The notes: generated by a model from the sequence alone, not told the origin. 51,956 nucleotides of DNA from Bacillota bacterium (GCA_023426575.1 JAFAAL010000037.1:1-51956), one strand, 5' to 3'; shown: positions 24,922 to 34,433, numbered from the stretch's first letter. Numbers and translations are program-made.

Positions 24922-25611
24922 TTATTCGAGATACTCTTTTTTGACAAATTGCAGATGTTCATCAAGCGTGTAGACCAGTGGCTTCCCAGTAGGAATCTCT
25001 AGGTCCATGATCTCCTCGTCTGAGATCTTTTCGATATGCTTGGCCAGGGCCCGCAGAGAGTTGCCATGGGCCGCGATAAGAATCGACTTGCCATCTAATA
25101 TGGCGGGTGCGATCTGGTCCTCCCAGAAGGGGATGACGCGCTCGAGTGTCGTCTTGAGATTTTCACCGCGCGGCCTGCTCTCCTCGGGGAGCTCTGCATA
25201 GCGACGATCGTGGAAAATAGAATACTCGGCATCTAGGGGCTGCGCTGGGGGCAGCGTATCATAAGAGCGACGCCAGAGGTGCACCTGCTCATCACCGTAC
25301 TTAGCAGCAGTTTCTGCCTTGTTGAGCCCCTGCAAATCGCCGTAGTGACGCTCATTGAGGCGCCATGACTTGATGACGGGCACCCAGAGCTGGTCGAGCT
25401 CCTCGAGAATGAATTGGCCGGTGCGAATTGCTCTCTTCAAGACTGAGGTAAAGTGCAGGTCAAAGGCAAAACCGTGAGCCTTGAGAGCCTGGCCTGCCGC
25501 TCGGGCCTCGGCAACGCCCTGCTCACTCAAGTCGACATCCGTCCAACCCGTAAAACGATTTTCAAGATTCCATTGACTCTGGCCGTGTCTGACCATGACA
25601 AATTGATACAT
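24922..25611 (-). CDS. gpmA: 2,3-bisphosphoglycerate-dependent phosphoglycerate mutase
   Basis: Interconverts 3- and 2-phosphoglycerate in glycolysis and gluconeogenesis. The 229-residue protein carries the phosphohistidine motif 'MVRHGQSQWNLENRFTGW' at the N-terminus, 'RLNERHYGDLQGLNKAETA' (catalytic Glu), 'PRGENLKTTLERVIPFW' and the second catalytic His in 'LIAAHGNSLRAL'. Length fits the cofactor-dependent class. GGAGG precedes the ATG by 7 bases. It is a single gene, convergent with arcC and divergent from the peptide transporter. Confidence 0.96.
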   Translation of the reverse strand: MYQFVMVRHGQSQWNLENRFTGWTDVDLSEQGVAEARAAGQALKAHGFAFDLHFTSVLKRAIRTGQFILEELDQLWVPVIKSWRLNERHYGDLQGLNKAETAAKYGDEQVHLWRRSYDTLPPAQPLDAEYSIFHDRRYAELPEESRPRGENLKTTLERVIPFWEDQIAPAILDGKSILIAAHGNSLRALAKHIEKISDEEIMDLEIPTGKPLVYTLDEHLQFVKKEYLE

Positions 25612-25641
25612 ACGAAACCTCCATGAATGTGAATCGTAGTC

Positions 25642-25650
25642 ATTCTAGCA
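25642..25650 (-). promoter_or_regulatory. Extended -10 promoter for gpmA
   Basis: The minus strand reads TGCTAGAAT, 31 bases before the gpmA start. -35 not obvious. Confidence 0.55.
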
Positions 25651-25679
25651 CAGACTGGCAGAGAATCTCTCGCGCAATA

Positions 25680-25688
25680 TGCTAATAT
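25680..25688 (+). promoter_or_regulatory. Extended -10 promoter for the peptide transporter operon
   Basis: TGCTAATAT lies 35 bases before the start of the binding-protein gene; an extended -10 of the same form as at other genes here. Confidence 0.5.
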
Positions 25689-25722
25689 GTTCTCGGTCTA
25701 GTTCGTGATTTGGAGGTTATTC

Positions 25723-27312
25723 ATGAGCACTGTCCATCCTAGGAATTGGCGCATCACCGCCCTCTTCGTCCTCGCCGTCTGGCTTCTTGCTCTCGTGCTC
25801 GTAACGGGCTGTCAGCGTGACTTGCAGCCAGCAGCGCCTGCCGAGACCTCGGCGGAGGCATCGACTCCCCTCGAGGGAGGCGTGGCCGTCCTAGCCGTGA
25901 CCCAGGAGCCTGATTTCCTCGACCCCCATCAGGCGATCTCTGCTGGCACCAAGGAGCTCCTCTTCAATGTCTACGAGGGACTATTTAAACTCAGTCCCCA
26001 AGGTGAGTTTCTGAATTGTCTCGCTGACGAATTCACGCTCTCTGACGACGGCCGTGAGATCAAGATCAAGCTCAAAGAGGGCGTGACCTTCCACGACGGG
26101 CGACCCATGTCGGTCGAGGATGTCCTCTTTTCAATCGATCGGGTGGCTGGCCGCGGCGATCTTCCGGCAATGAGCAGCGCCCACGCAGAGCTTCAGGCCC
26201 AAAAGCTCGGTGAGAGCACAGTGCTCATCAAGACAGCAGAATTTGATCCAGACCTCCTGGCACATCTCAGCTTTGCCATCGTGCCCGCCGACAGTACAAA
26301 GCTCAATGAAGAACCCTGCGGGACCGGTCCCTTTAAGCTGAGAGAATACAAAGCTCAATCACATATCTTCTTAGAAAAAAATCACAACTACCATGGCACC
26401 GCTGCCCATCTCGATGCTGTCAAGGTCCTGATCCTCTCAGACCGCGATGCGGCATCTCTCGACCTCCAGGCCGGGCAAATCGACATCTTTCCCTACCTCG
26501 GACCCGAAAAGATTGCAGAGCTGGAAAACGATTACCAGATCTACGACGGCTCAGCGAATATGGTGCAGCTCTGGGCTTTCAACAATGCGGACCCCGTCTT
26601 GAAGGATCAGAAATTGCGCCTTGCTCTCTTGGCCGTCATCGACCGTCAGCAGATTATTGAGCTGGTGATGAATGGCCACGGGACCGCGATCTATTCCGCC
26701 CTCTCCCCCGCCCTGCGCGACAGCTTCAACAACGGCCTCGATGAGCCCTCGATGACGCGGGCCGAGGCCGAGGCCTATCTCAGGGAACACGCAGCAGGTC
26801 TCCAGCTGGACTGTCGCGTGCCCGCAAACTACATCATCCATCTCGATACCGCAGAGGTCCTGAAGGCGCAGCTCGCAGAGGTCGGCGTCACCCTCAAGAT
26901 CAGCCGTGTGGACTGGCTGACCTGGCTCGACGAGGTCTACAGCCAGCGCAAGTACCAGACGACCATCATCGCCCTGACCTTTGATGAGTTTACAGCGCGC
27001 TGCGCGCTCGAGCGCTACCAGAGTGACGCCAGCCGTAACTTCATCAATTTCCACTCCGAGGACTATGATCGGATCTTGGCAGAACTCCTCCAGAATCCCG
27101 AAACCTCAGAGCGCCAGCTCGCCTATAAGCAGCTACAGGCAATCCTGACCCACGACGCCGCCTCCGCCTTCCTCCAGGATCCAGCTGCGCTGACGGCCGT
27201 GCGTCGCACCCTCGCTGGCTACACCCAGTATCCGGCCTATATCCAGGATCTGTCCACGGTCTACTTTGTTGATGCGGCCGCCCTCGAGGCCAGCCGAGCC
27301 CAAGAGCCCTAG
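25723..27312 (+). CDS. Peptide ABC transporter solute-binding lipoprotein (SBP family 5)
   Basis: Extracellular ligand-binding lipoprotein of a peptide/nickel-type ABC importer. Signal peptide with lipobox VTGC at about residue 27-30, then a short Ala/Glu linker. Family 5 hallmarks follow: 'LDPHQAISAGTKELLFNVYE', 'FTLSDDGREIKIKLKEGVTF' then 'HDGRPMSVEDVLFSIDRV', and 'GTGPFKLREYK'. About 529 residues is normal. The start at 25723 has TTTGGAGG just upstream; a GTG at 25705 in the same frame would place that site inside the gene. The next gene starts on the last base of its stop codon. Confidence 0.93.
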   Translation: MSTVHPRNWRITALFVLAVWLLALVLVTGCQRDLQPAAPAETSAEASTPLEGGVAVLAVTQEPDFLDPHQAISAGTKELLFNVYEGLFKLSPQGEFLNCLADEFTLSDDGREIKIKLKEGVTFHDGRPMSVEDVLFSIDRVAGRGDLPAMSSAHAELQAQKLGESTVLIKTAEFDPDLLAHLSFAIVPADSTKLNEEPCGTGPFKLREYKAQSHIFLEKNHNYHGTAAHLDAVKVLILSDRDAASLDLQAGQIDIFPYLGPEKIAELENDYQIYDGSANMVQLWAFNNADPVLKDQKLRLALLAVIDRQQIIELVMNGHGTAIYSALSPALRDSFNNGLDEPSMTRAEAEAYLREHAAGLQLDCRVPANYIIHLDTAEVLKAQLAEVGVTLKISRVDWLTWLDEVYSQRKYQTTIIALTFDEFTARCALERYQSDASRNFINFHSEDYDRILAELLQNPETSERQLAYKQLQAILTHDAASAFLQDPAALTAVRRTLAGYTQYPAYIQDLSTVYFVDAAALEASRAQEP

Positions 27313-28316
27313 TGTCGCGCCTAATTCATAACCTCATCAGCTTTCTCGCCCTCCTGCTCGTCCTCTCGCTCGTGCTCTTCTTGGCCTTCCGCTTCTTGCC
27401 CGGCGACCCGGCAAAAGCCCTCCTCGGCCTCGACGCCGATCCCGATAAACTCTTCCAGCTGCGGCACGAACTCGGTCTCGATCGACCTTTGCACGAGCAG
27501 TATCTCCATTCGATCACAGGGCTCTTTAGTCGCGAGGATCCCCTCCTCTCCCTGCGCTTCAAGACGCCCGTGCGTCAGCTGATCGCCTCGCGCCTGCCCC
27601 TGACTCTTTCGCTGGCCTCCCTCTCTTTTCTCCTCATCATCCTCCTGGCCCTGCCGCTGGCCCTCTTTGCCGCCTATCATGCCGGCCAGCCTGCCGACCG
27701 CTTCACTGCTGTGCTCACCCGCCTCACACAGGCTGTGCCTCCATTTTTTATGGCCATGCTCCTCTCGCTTCTCATGGCCCGCCTCTTCTCCTACTTTCAG
27801 CCGAATTTTTATCCAGAGCACGCCCCTCTCTATGTCAAGCTGAAGATTCTCGCTCTGCCCTCTCTTGCCATCGCCTTGCCGCGTATCGCCCAGGCCTTTC
27901 AATTCCTCCGCGATGCCCTGGTCGGAGAGTGGCAAAAGGAATATGTCCTGAGAGCCAGATCGCAGGGGGCCTCGCGCCGTCGTATCCTCTTGGTCGAGAT
28001 TCTGCCGAATGCACTGATTCCCTTTGTGACGTCGACGGGGCTCATCCTGGTCGAGATACTGACCAACACGCTCCTGGTCGAACAGGTCTTTAAACTGCCG
28101 GGCGTCGGCCAACTGCTCTTTGCCAGTGTCGCCCAGAGAGATTTTCCTCTTGCCCAGGCGATGATCCTCCTGCTCTCTAGCCTGATCATTACCATCAACC
28201 GTCTCGTCGATCTGGCCAATCGCAGTCTCGATCCGCGCCTCAGCCTCCGGCGAGCCAGCTCAGCACCCGTGACACAGGCCGAGGCCATCTTGAGAGAGGA
28301 TGAGAAGCATGTCTAG
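27312..28316 (+). CDS. Peptide ABC transporter permease, DppB/OppB type
   Basis: First membrane subunit of the peptide importer. The 334-residue protein has an N-terminal membrane segment with the DppB-like 'LVLFLAFRFLPGDPAKALLG' and 'LGLDRPLHEQYLH', then five more segments. The EAA-like coupling loop is 'YVLRARSQGASRRRILLVEI' (about residues 212-231), followed by 'NALIPFVTSTGLILVEILTN' and 'LPGVGQLLFASVAQRDFP'. The start is GTG, overlapping the upstream TAG by one base, which implies translational coupling. Confidence 0.93.
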   Translation: MSRLIHNLISFLALLLVLSLVLFLAFRFLPGDPAKALLGLDADPDKLFQLRHELGLDRPLHEQYLHSITGLFSREDPLLSLRFKTPVRQLIASRLPLTLSLASLSFLLIILLALPLALFAAYHAGQPADRFTAVLTRLTQAVPPFFMAMLLSLLMARLFSYFQPNFYPEHAPLYVKLKILALPSLAIALPRIAQAFQFLRDALVGEWQKEYVLRARSQGASRRRILLVEILPNALIPFVTSTGLILVEILTNTLLVEQVFKLPGVGQLLFASVAQRDFPLAQAMILLLSSLIITINRLVDLANRSLDPRLSLRRASSAPVTQAEAILREDEKHV

Positions 28317-30765
28317 GCGATCGAGACAGAGAAGACGCATGCTGCTCCTGCTCCTCCTGGGCCTCTTTTGCGTTGCCGGACTCTTCTTTCTGGGCCGTCA
28401 CGGCCACGATCCCAATGCTCTGCAGTCCGTCGGCAAATTACAGCCGCCCTCTGCCCTGCACCCCCTCGGGACGGACCAGCTCAGCCGCGACTTTGCAGCG
28501 CGTCTGCTCCAGGCGGGGGGCCACTCGATTCTGACAGCTCTCCTCATTGTCGGCCTCGGCTCTTTCCTCGGCTTTGCTCTGGCGCTTGGTCGCCTGAGTC
28601 ACGGCTTCTGGCCTCAAGTTCTGGCTGCTCTGAACGATCTGCTCTTGGCAATGCCAGCCCTCCTTCTGGCCATGGTCTCCACCGCGATCTATGGCAATCA
28701 CCTGGGACAGTTGGTCCTGGCGCTTGGCCTGGCTTTTGCCCCTAGTTTTGCCAGAGTTTTGGGATCCGCGATCATGCAAATCCGCTCGCAGCAGTTCTTC
28801 CGCCGGCTTGAACTCCTGGGGGCGCGGCGCTGGCAGTTGATCTGGCGCGAGATGCTGCCCCTCCTCCTCTCCCCCTTCTTTGCGGCCCTGAGCCTGGGGC
28901 TGATGAATGCGCTTTTGGCAGAAGCAGCACTCTCCTATCTCGGTCTCGGCCTGCCGCCGAGCATGCCCTCCTGGGGAAGTCTGCTCAAGGAGGCCCAGGC
29001 CTATGTCTTCAGCGCGCCCCGGCTGGCGATCTTGCCTGGCCTCGCCATTACGCTGACAGGTCTTGCCTTTTATCTCTTGGCCACTTATCTCAGTGAGTTC
29101 TTTTCTGGAGAGCAGGCGAGGCCGCGCTTTGAATTGCGTCGGGAGAAGCCGCTTCCGGCTCGGCCTGCCCTTGAAGAAGCGTCAAGCCTTCTCTCTGTCC
29201 GTCAGCTCTCCTTGCAACTGCCAGGCGCCTCGGAAGCGCTTTTAAAGGAGGTCCAGCTGGAGCTTCGGGCTGGCGACTGTCTCGGCATCTTGGGCGACTC
29301 GGGTTCTGGCAAGACATTGACGGCACTGACCATTTCAGGCCTCGCTCCTGCGGCCTGCCAATATCCCTCTGGCGAAATCATATTTAAGGGTCAGAAGACG
29401 GAGGCCGCCGACCTTGCGACGCGGCGTCGGGAGCTTGGCAAGTCTATCTCCCTGGTCTTCCAAGATCCCCTCACAGCCCTGAATCCGCTGCGCCGCGTGG
29501 GGCGACAAATTGAAGATAGCCTGCTTCTCAACCGTCCAGAAATGAGTGCAGAGGAGCGTCGCGAGGCCGTTGCGGCGGAGCTTCGGGCCTGTGGACTCGA
29601 TCCTCAGGAAGTCTACCGTAAATTTCCACATCAATTGTCTGGGGGGATGCGGCAGCGGGCTTTGATCGCTTTGGCGCTTATCAATCAACCAGAGCTCCTC
29701 ATTGCAGATGAGGCGACGACGGCTCTCGACCTGCCCCTCGAGCACAGTATTCTGGAGCTGCTCAGCAGTCGGCGGCGGGCACACGGCCTCGCTCTGATCT
29801 TTATTTCGCATGAATTGAGGGCGCTCGCCCAAGTGGCAGATCGCATCGTCAAGTTGGAGGAGGGTCGTCTGATCCCCTTTGGCCAGGAGCAGATCGAGGC
29901 CACCTTGGCGATGCCCCGCTGTCCCGAGGCCAGCTCAGTGCCTAGTCCCTCGGACACGGCCCTGCTCTTGCGCCATGTCTGGCTGCACTATGCCGATGAG
30001 GCCGCAAAATTTGATGCCCTCCGCGATATCGACCTACGCCTCGGGCGCGGCGAGGTGCTCGGCCTGCTCGGCGCCTCTGGCTCTGGCAAGACATCTCTCC
30101 TCCGCCTGGTCATGGGCGAGATGAGTCCGAGCTCAGGGGAGATCATCTATCATCCGGCGGGTCAGGCAGCGATCACGGTCCGGCCTAGTCAGCCACTCAG
30201 CGCCTCTGAGCGGCGTCGGCTCGGTCTCCAGATGGTCTTCCAGGACCCCTATGCCTCACTGCATCCACGTCAGAATCTCGTCGAGAATGTCTATGCCTCC
30301 CTCCTGGCTCAGAAGCGCTTCCACGAGCTTCGCCAAACGCAGAGAGAAGACTGGGCGCGGGCTAGGGCCATGCTCGATCGCGTCGGAATCCCAAAAACGC
30401 TCTTTGAGGCGCGCCCTGCAGAACTTTCTGGCGGACAGCGCCAGCGCGTCGCCATCGCAGCCGCCTGCGTCACCGAGCCGAGCATCCTCCTCGCAGACGA
30501 GGCGGTCTCTGCACTCGACCGCAGAAATCGCGACAATATCCTCAGGCTGATTCTGACATTAAAAAGGGAGCTGAACTTTGCCTGCCTGTTCATCTCCCAT
30601 GAGCCAGAAGATCTGGCCTGTATTGCCGATCGCATCGCCCTCTTAGACCAGGGCGAGATCGTCGAAATTCAAGATCAAGATCAGTTCTTCCAGGCCCCAC
30701 AGAGCGAGCTCGGCCGTGAACTGGTCAAACTCACACACGTCCTGCCAAAGTCGAAAGACGCTTAA
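28309..30765 (+). CDS. Three-part fusion: DppC-type permease plus DppD- and DppF-type ATPases
   Basis: A single 818-residue polypeptide carrying the second permease and both ATPases of a peptide ABC importer. Residues 1-270 form about six membrane segments with the DppC coupling-loop motif 'SYLGLGLPPSMPSWGSLLKE' near 205-230. ATPase 1 (about 290-530) has Walker A 'GDSGSGKT' (about 330), 'LSGGMRQRALIALAL' (about 444) and Walker B 'LLIADEATTALD' (about 465). ATPase 2 (about 545-805) has 'GASGSGKT' (about 590), 'LSGGQRQRVAIAAA' (about 708) and 'ILLADEAVSALD' (about 729). All catalytic motifs look intact. Tandem DppD-DppF fusions are known; adding the permease to the same chain is unusual. The start at 28309 is 10 bases after GAGAGG; 28300 is possible. 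The 3' end overlaps convergent malQ by 35 bases. Confidence 0.92.
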   Translation: MSRRSRQRRRMLLLLLLGLFCVAGLFFLGRHGHDPNALQSVGKLQPPSALHPLGTDQLSRDFAARLLQAGGHSILTALLIVGLGSFLGFALALGRLSHGFWPQVLAALNDLLLAMPALLLAMVSTAIYGNHLGQLVLALGLAFAPSFARVLGSAIMQIRSQQFFRRLELLGARRWQLIWREMLPLLLSPFFAALSLGLMNALLAEAALSYLGLGLPPSMPSWGSLLKEAQAYVFSAPRLAILPGLAITLTGLAFYLLATYLSEFFSGEQARPRFELRREKPLPARPALEEASSLLSVRQLSLQLPGASEALLKEVQLELRAGDCLGILGDSGSGKTLTALTISGLAPAACQYPSGEIIFKGQKTEAADLATRRRELGKSISLVFQDPLTALNPLRRVGRQIEDSLLLNRPEMSAEERREAVAAELRACGLDPQEVYRKFPHQLSGGMRQRALIALALINQPELLIADEATTALDLPLEHSILELLSSRRRAHGLALIFISHELRALAQVADRIVKLEEGRLIPFGQEQIEATLAMPRCPEASSVPSPSDTALLLRHVWLHYADEAAKFDALRDIDLRLGRGEVLGLLGASGSGKTSLLRLVMGEMSPSSGEIIYHPAGQAAITVRPSQPLSASERRRLGLQMVFQDPYASLHPRQNLVENVYASLLAQKRFHELRQTQREDWARARAMLDRVGIPKTLFEARPAELSGGQRQRVAIAAACVTEPSILLADEAVSALDRRNRDNILRLILTLKRELNFACLFISHEPEDLACIADRIALLDQGEIVEIQDQDQFFQAPQSELGRELVKLTHVLPKSKDA

Positions 30766-32284
30766 ACTCGGCGGCAATTTCTGGGCTCAACTGCCCCGGC
30801 AGCAAGCGCCACTGCCAATTCCCACTGGCCTCGCCAGGTCGGTTTAGCCGCGCTTCGTTGCCGAGCCTAAGCAGATCTTGGACCTGCATGATGACGAGAT
30901 CAGCCACCGTATTCTGTAGATTGCGCAGGACCGCGCGGTGCACATCCTGATGCGCCCCGAGGCCAAAGTACTCGTAGAGGAAGTCGCGCTCCCCCTCGCT
31001 CTGGACCTCGAGCCAGGCCGCGAGCGTGTCATTATCGTGCGTCCCCGTGTAGGCCACACAGTTCTGCACCATGTGATGCGGCAAATACTCGGAGTCATTG
31101 CCTGGAAAGAAGGCGAATTGTAAAATCTTCATCCCCGGAAATTGGAAGGCATTGCGCAGATCGTGGACGGCCTGAGTCAAGAGGCCGAGATCCTCCGCCA
31201 CAACAGGCAAATTTTCACCAAAGACCTCCTGCATGTGCAAGAACAATTCATGTCCAGGCGCCCTGAGATAGGTCCCTCGCCTCGCCGTCTCATCTCCAAA
31301 GGGCACCGCCCAATAGGAGTCGAAGGCGCGGAAGTGATCAATGCGCACCAGGTCATAGAGTTCAAAGGCAGTTCTAAATCTCTTCTCCCACCAGCCAAAG
31401 CCCTCTTTCTGCATCTGCTCCCAGTCATAGAGTGGATTGCCCCAGAGCTGGCCATCTTCCGTGAATCCATCGGGGGGGCAGCCCGCGACAAAAGTCGGCC
31501 GGAGATCCTCATCGAGCATAAAGAACTGCGGCTCCATCCAGGCTTCAACAGAGTCAATAGCGATATAGATCGGCATGTCGCCGAGAATTGAGATGCCACG
31601 CTCATTGGCATAGCTCTTCAGAGCTCGCCACTGCTTAAAGAAGAGGAACTGACAGAAAGCATAGAATTCGATGCGATCCTGATGATTTTTCTGCCAGTCC
31701 CGCAGGGGATCAGGCTGACGTTTCTTGAGCTCCTCTGGCCAGTCCTGCCAGGAGAGTCCCCCCTGTTCCTCCTTGATGGTCATAAACAGGGCGTAGTCGT
31801 TGAGCCAGTCGATTGCCTCTTCCTGAAAACTCAAAAACTCTCTTTTCAGTTCTTGTGGCTGATCGAATTTAAAGCGATCCCAGGCCCAATTGAGCACCTT
31901 GCGGCGCTCTGTCCAGAGCTTGGCGTAGTCAATATAGGATGGATTATCCCCAAAGTCGACTTGCCTCAGCGCCTCGGGCTCCAAGAGACCGAGTTCGACC
32001 AGATCTTCGAGGTCGATAAAGTAGGGATTCCCCGCAAAGATCGAAAAGTTCTGATATGGTGAGTCTCCATATCCCGTCGTCCCCAGCGGCAAGATCTGCC
32101 AGACCTTCTGACCTGCAGCGACAAGGAAGTCGACGAAGTCACGAGCCGCCTGCCCGAAGTCTCCAATCCCATGCGCTGAAGGCAGAGAACTGATGTGGCA
32201 GAGAATGCCAGAAGCCCGTCCGCAGGCAAAGCGGGACGGGCTCAGGGAAGGCACATGGCTTATCTCTAGATTGACAGTCTCCAT
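30731..32284 (-). CDS. malQ: 4-alpha-glucanotransferase (amylomaltase)
   Basis: GH77 enzyme that transfers alpha-1,4-glucan segments, used in maltodextrin or glycogen metabolism. The 517-residue sequence includes 'RASGILCHISSLPSAHGIGD' near the start, 'WQILPLGTTGYGDSPYQ', 'GDMPIYIAIDSVEAW', 'VRIDHFRAFDSYWAVPFG' (nucleophile Asp), 'VVAEDLGLLT' (acid Glu) and 'YTGTHDNDTLAAWL' (stabilising Asp). Thus all three catalytic positions are present. The homologous region starts about 22 residues after the ATG at 32284, so the N-terminus is slightly longer than usual or the true start is later. It follows the 300-residue lipoprotein gene after 4 bases. Confidence 0.94.
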   Translation of the reverse strand: METVNLEISHVPSLSPSRFACGRASGILCHISSLPSAHGIGDFGQAARDFVDFLVAAGQKVWQILPLGTTGYGDSPYQNFSIFAGNPYFIDLEDLVELGLLEPEALRQVDFGDNPSYIDYAKLWTERRKVLNWAWDRFKFDQPQELKREFLSFQEEAIDWLNDYALFMTIKEEQGGLSWQDWPEELKKRQPDPLRDWQKNHQDRIEFYAFCQFLFFKQWRALKSYANERGISILGDMPIYIAIDSVEAWMEPQFFMLDEDLRPTFVAGCPPDGFTEDGQLWGNPLYDWEQMQKEGFGWWEKRFRTAFELYDLVRIDHFRAFDSYWAVPFGDETARRGTYLRAPGHELFLHMQEVFGENLPVVAEDLGLLTQAVHDLRNAFQFPGMKILQFAFFPGNDSEYLPHHMVQNCVAYTGTHDNDTLAAWLEVQSEGERDFLYEYFGLGAHQDVHRAVLRNLQNTVADLVIMQVQDLLRLGNEARLNRPGEASGNWQWRLLPGQLSPEIAAEFKRLSTLAGRV

Positions 32285-32288
32285 CGTC

Positions 32289-33191
32289 TTATTTAACGAG
32301 AGCTATCAGACGCTCCATGAGGTCCTTTTGGCCCTCGGCATAAAGGAAGAGACCATAGTCCTCACTGAACTCTCTATTGCTGTAGACCTCACCGTTTTCC
32401 TTGTAGACGATTTCTGCGGGCATCGTCACACCGTTAAAGGCGATCAGCTTGATCAAGTATTCACGATTGGCGCCTTCTTCCCAGCGCTTGAGGAAGAAGA
32501 TCTCCTTATTCTCATTGGCAATTTTCATGATCTCACCAGCATTTTCCATGCCTGGCGTACAGAGCGGGAATTGGCTGAGCTGACGGAATTTGACGAGGAA
32601 TTTCTGAGGCTTGTCCACCTTGCTCTCAATGACCATCTTCCCCTCATCGGGATAGAGCTCTGTCGTCGGGCCAAATTTGACAATCTGCCAGTAATCGCCC
32701 TCCTTGGCCATCTGGAAGGTGATCAGCTCGCCAGCCTTGTACTGAGGATCCTTGCCGATGTCCTCTTGGACCTTAAATTCAATCCATGCGCGATCCTTCA
32801 GGATCTCCTGCATCGTAGGCAGAGCACGCAGCTGAGCGATCGGCTGCCAACTGCTCTTGAGATCTTCGGCCATCAGGGCTGCAGTCTGACCATCGCCCGC
32901 TTCGAGACTAGAGATCAGGCTGGCAATCAGCTCAGGGGCCGAGCTGAGCTCAAGATTTTGTACGGGCTTCTCCTCGGCGGCAGAACTCTCGGCTGCCGTG
33001 GAGCTCTCAGCACTCAGCTCAGCCGTTGTCTCGGCTTCGATGGGTGCTGACGCCTCTTGAGACTCAGTGGTCGCAGCCTCATCCAGCGTGCTCACCTCCG
33101 TCTTGTCCGCTGGAAAAAGCGAGCAAGAACTCAGGAGCAGTAAGAGGGCCAGCAGGCCACTCATCAGGGTCATATTCCATTTTTTCATCAT
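32289..33191 (-). CDS. Predicted lipoprotein of unknown function
   Basis: Not recognised. The 300-residue protein has a signal peptide with lipobox LLSSC at about residues 19-23, an acidic Glu/Ser/Ala/Thr-rich linker (25-75) and a mixed alpha/beta region to the end ('FQMAKEGDYWQIVKFGPTTE', 'AEIVYKENGEVYSNREFSED'), so it is probably tethered outside the membrane with a small globular domain. GGAGG is 6 bases before the ATG; a second ATG follows at 33188. It sits between a predicted lipoprotein gene and malQ. No enzyme motif was found. Confidence 0.72.
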   Translation of the reverse strand: MMKKWNMTLMSGLLALLLLLSSCSLFPADKTEVSTLDEAATTESQEASAPIEAETTAELSAESSTAAESSAAEEKPVQNLELSSAPELIASLISSLEAGDGQTAALMAEDLKSSWQPIAQLRALPTMQEILKDRAWIEFKVQEDIGKDPQYKAGELITFQMAKEGDYWQIVKFGPTTELYPDEGKMVIESKVDKPQKFLVKFRQLSQFPLCTPGMENAGEIMKIANENKEIFFLKRWEEGANREYLIKLIAFNGVTMPAEIVYKENGEVYSNREFSEDYGLFLYAEGQKDLMERLIALVK

Positions 33192-33244
33192 TCAATCCTC
33201 CAAATCACTGAGAGGGCAGCTCGTGGCGCAGTCTCTCACTCTCA

Positions 33245-34432
33245 TTACTCAGCACCGAACGCACCCGCTTGAAACGTCGTGGGATCATACCAGCGATAGC
33301 CACGCCTCGGCTGGCGCCACGGCTCTGGGAGAGGTTCCTCACTCTTCTCAGGAATCTCAAAGGCCAGAGTCGGTGTCGGTGTCTCGTTTAATTTTAGCGC
33401 AATCGGCGCCTCAAGCAAGAAGCGTAACAAAGTGGGAAATAAAGTCTCATGATCTCCCTGGACATAGCCGGCATAAGTCTGCTTCGGCTGTCCCGTCTCT
33501 TCATTGAGGTAGGCAGGACTGGCATCCTCGAGCGGTGACGAATCGGCCAGCGCAAGAACATAGCCCTCTCCCCTCTGGGCCAAAGCCAAGAGCGGCCCCT
33601 CCTCTCGCCCACCGAAATAGACAGCACTGTCGACGGCATGCGTCCAGGCACGCAGGTGGTTGACGGCATAGGCCAGCCCGATTACGGGTCGATCTGGCGC
33701 CAAGATCAGGGTCGAGCCGCCATGCGAGATGATCGTCTTCCCGCGCAGCTCCGTCCAGGGCAGCTCGTCGCTGACTCTAGCCCTCTGGTAGTCGATGGCA
33801 TTGTAGCGAAAGCGCAGACCAAAGTTCGTATAGAGCCAATCGCTGGAACTGACCTCAGCGAGGGCCTCGCACTCGGCACCACGGCAGTCCTTCTGTGCAT
33901 TTCCATAGGCGCCTCGCCGGTAGCCGTTTAAAATTTCATTGGCATCCCAGCGGTTGAAATTGCGATCTGCATTGTAGTGATCGCCGATCAAGAAGAGAAT
34001 CCCCCCTGACTCGACATAGCTGAGCAGAGCCTCCTGCTCCGAGATCTTAAACGGATTGTTGGGCTCTGGAATAATCACGATGTCCGCCTGGGAGAGCTTG
34101 TCCATAGACAGCGGCTCCGTCACTTGCTCGAGCGTAAAGCCCGCAGCGATCAAGCTGTCGGCAAAATCCGAAAAGGCCCCATCGATCACCCAATCCGCCG
34201 AACCCGCCGTCTGGGCGTGGCCCGCATCGAAGAGAATCCGTGGCGCTCGGCTCGGCGCAGAGCCCGTCTCGATCTCCCCAGGCTCATTAGCTGCGGGAGG
34301 CTGCCAAGAGATTTTGATCTCCTTGCTCTTTTCACCTGGGCTGACAGTCCCCCGCTCATGACAAGCCGTGAGGGGCAGCAAGAGAAAGGCGGAGAGCGCC
34401 AGCGCCAGGGTGATCCAGCGTCGCCTCATCAT
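33245..34432 (-). CDS. Predicted lipoprotein with a GATase-like/DUF4350-type domain
   Basis: 395-residue exported protein. A basic start (MMRRRW) and hydrophobic core end in lipobox PLTAC. The first half resembles class I glutamine-amidotransferase-like folds of the DUF4350/ThuA kind: 'RILFDAGHAQTAGSADWVID', 'LSQADIVIIPEPNNPFKISE', 'LSYVESGGILFLIGDHYNAD' followed by 'RNFNRWDANEILNGY'. No catalytic Cys triad is evident, so it may bind a sugar or be structural. Start at 34432, one base after the stop of the upstream binding-protein gene; the ribosome site is poor, suggesting coupling. A longer in-frame ATG at 34495 overlaps that gene. Function unknown. Confidence 0.68.
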   Translation of the reverse strand: MMRRRWITLALALSAFLLLPLTACHERGTVSPGEKSKEIKISWQPPAANEPGEIETGSAPSRAPRILFDAGHAQTAGSADWVIDGAFSDFADSLIAAGFTLEQVTEPLSMDKLSQADIVIIPEPNNPFKISEQEALLSYVESGGILFLIGDHYNADRNFNRWDANEILNGYRRGAYGNAQKDCRGAECEALAEVSSSDWLYTNFGLRFRYNAIDYQRARVSDELPWTELRGKTIISHGGSTLILAPDRPVIGLAYAVNHLRAWTHAVDSAVYFGGREEGPLLALAQRGEGYVLALADSSPLEDASPAYLNEETGQPKQTYAGYVQGDHETLFPTLLRFLLEAPIALKLNETPTPTLAFEIPEKSEEPLPEPWRQPRRGYRWYDPTTFQAGAFGAE

Positions 34433-34433
34433 G

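Noticed and set aside
30731..30765. Frame error at the convergent overlap of the ABC fusion and malQ
   Set aside because: Both C-termini look normal in length; a 35-base convergent overlap is compatible with the compact layout here.
32193..33050. Plus-strand open frame of 285 codons over the 300-residue lipoprotein gene
   Set aside because: The minus-strand gene has GGAGG, a lipobox and a Glu/Ser linker; the plus frame lacks protein features and starts inside malQ antisense.
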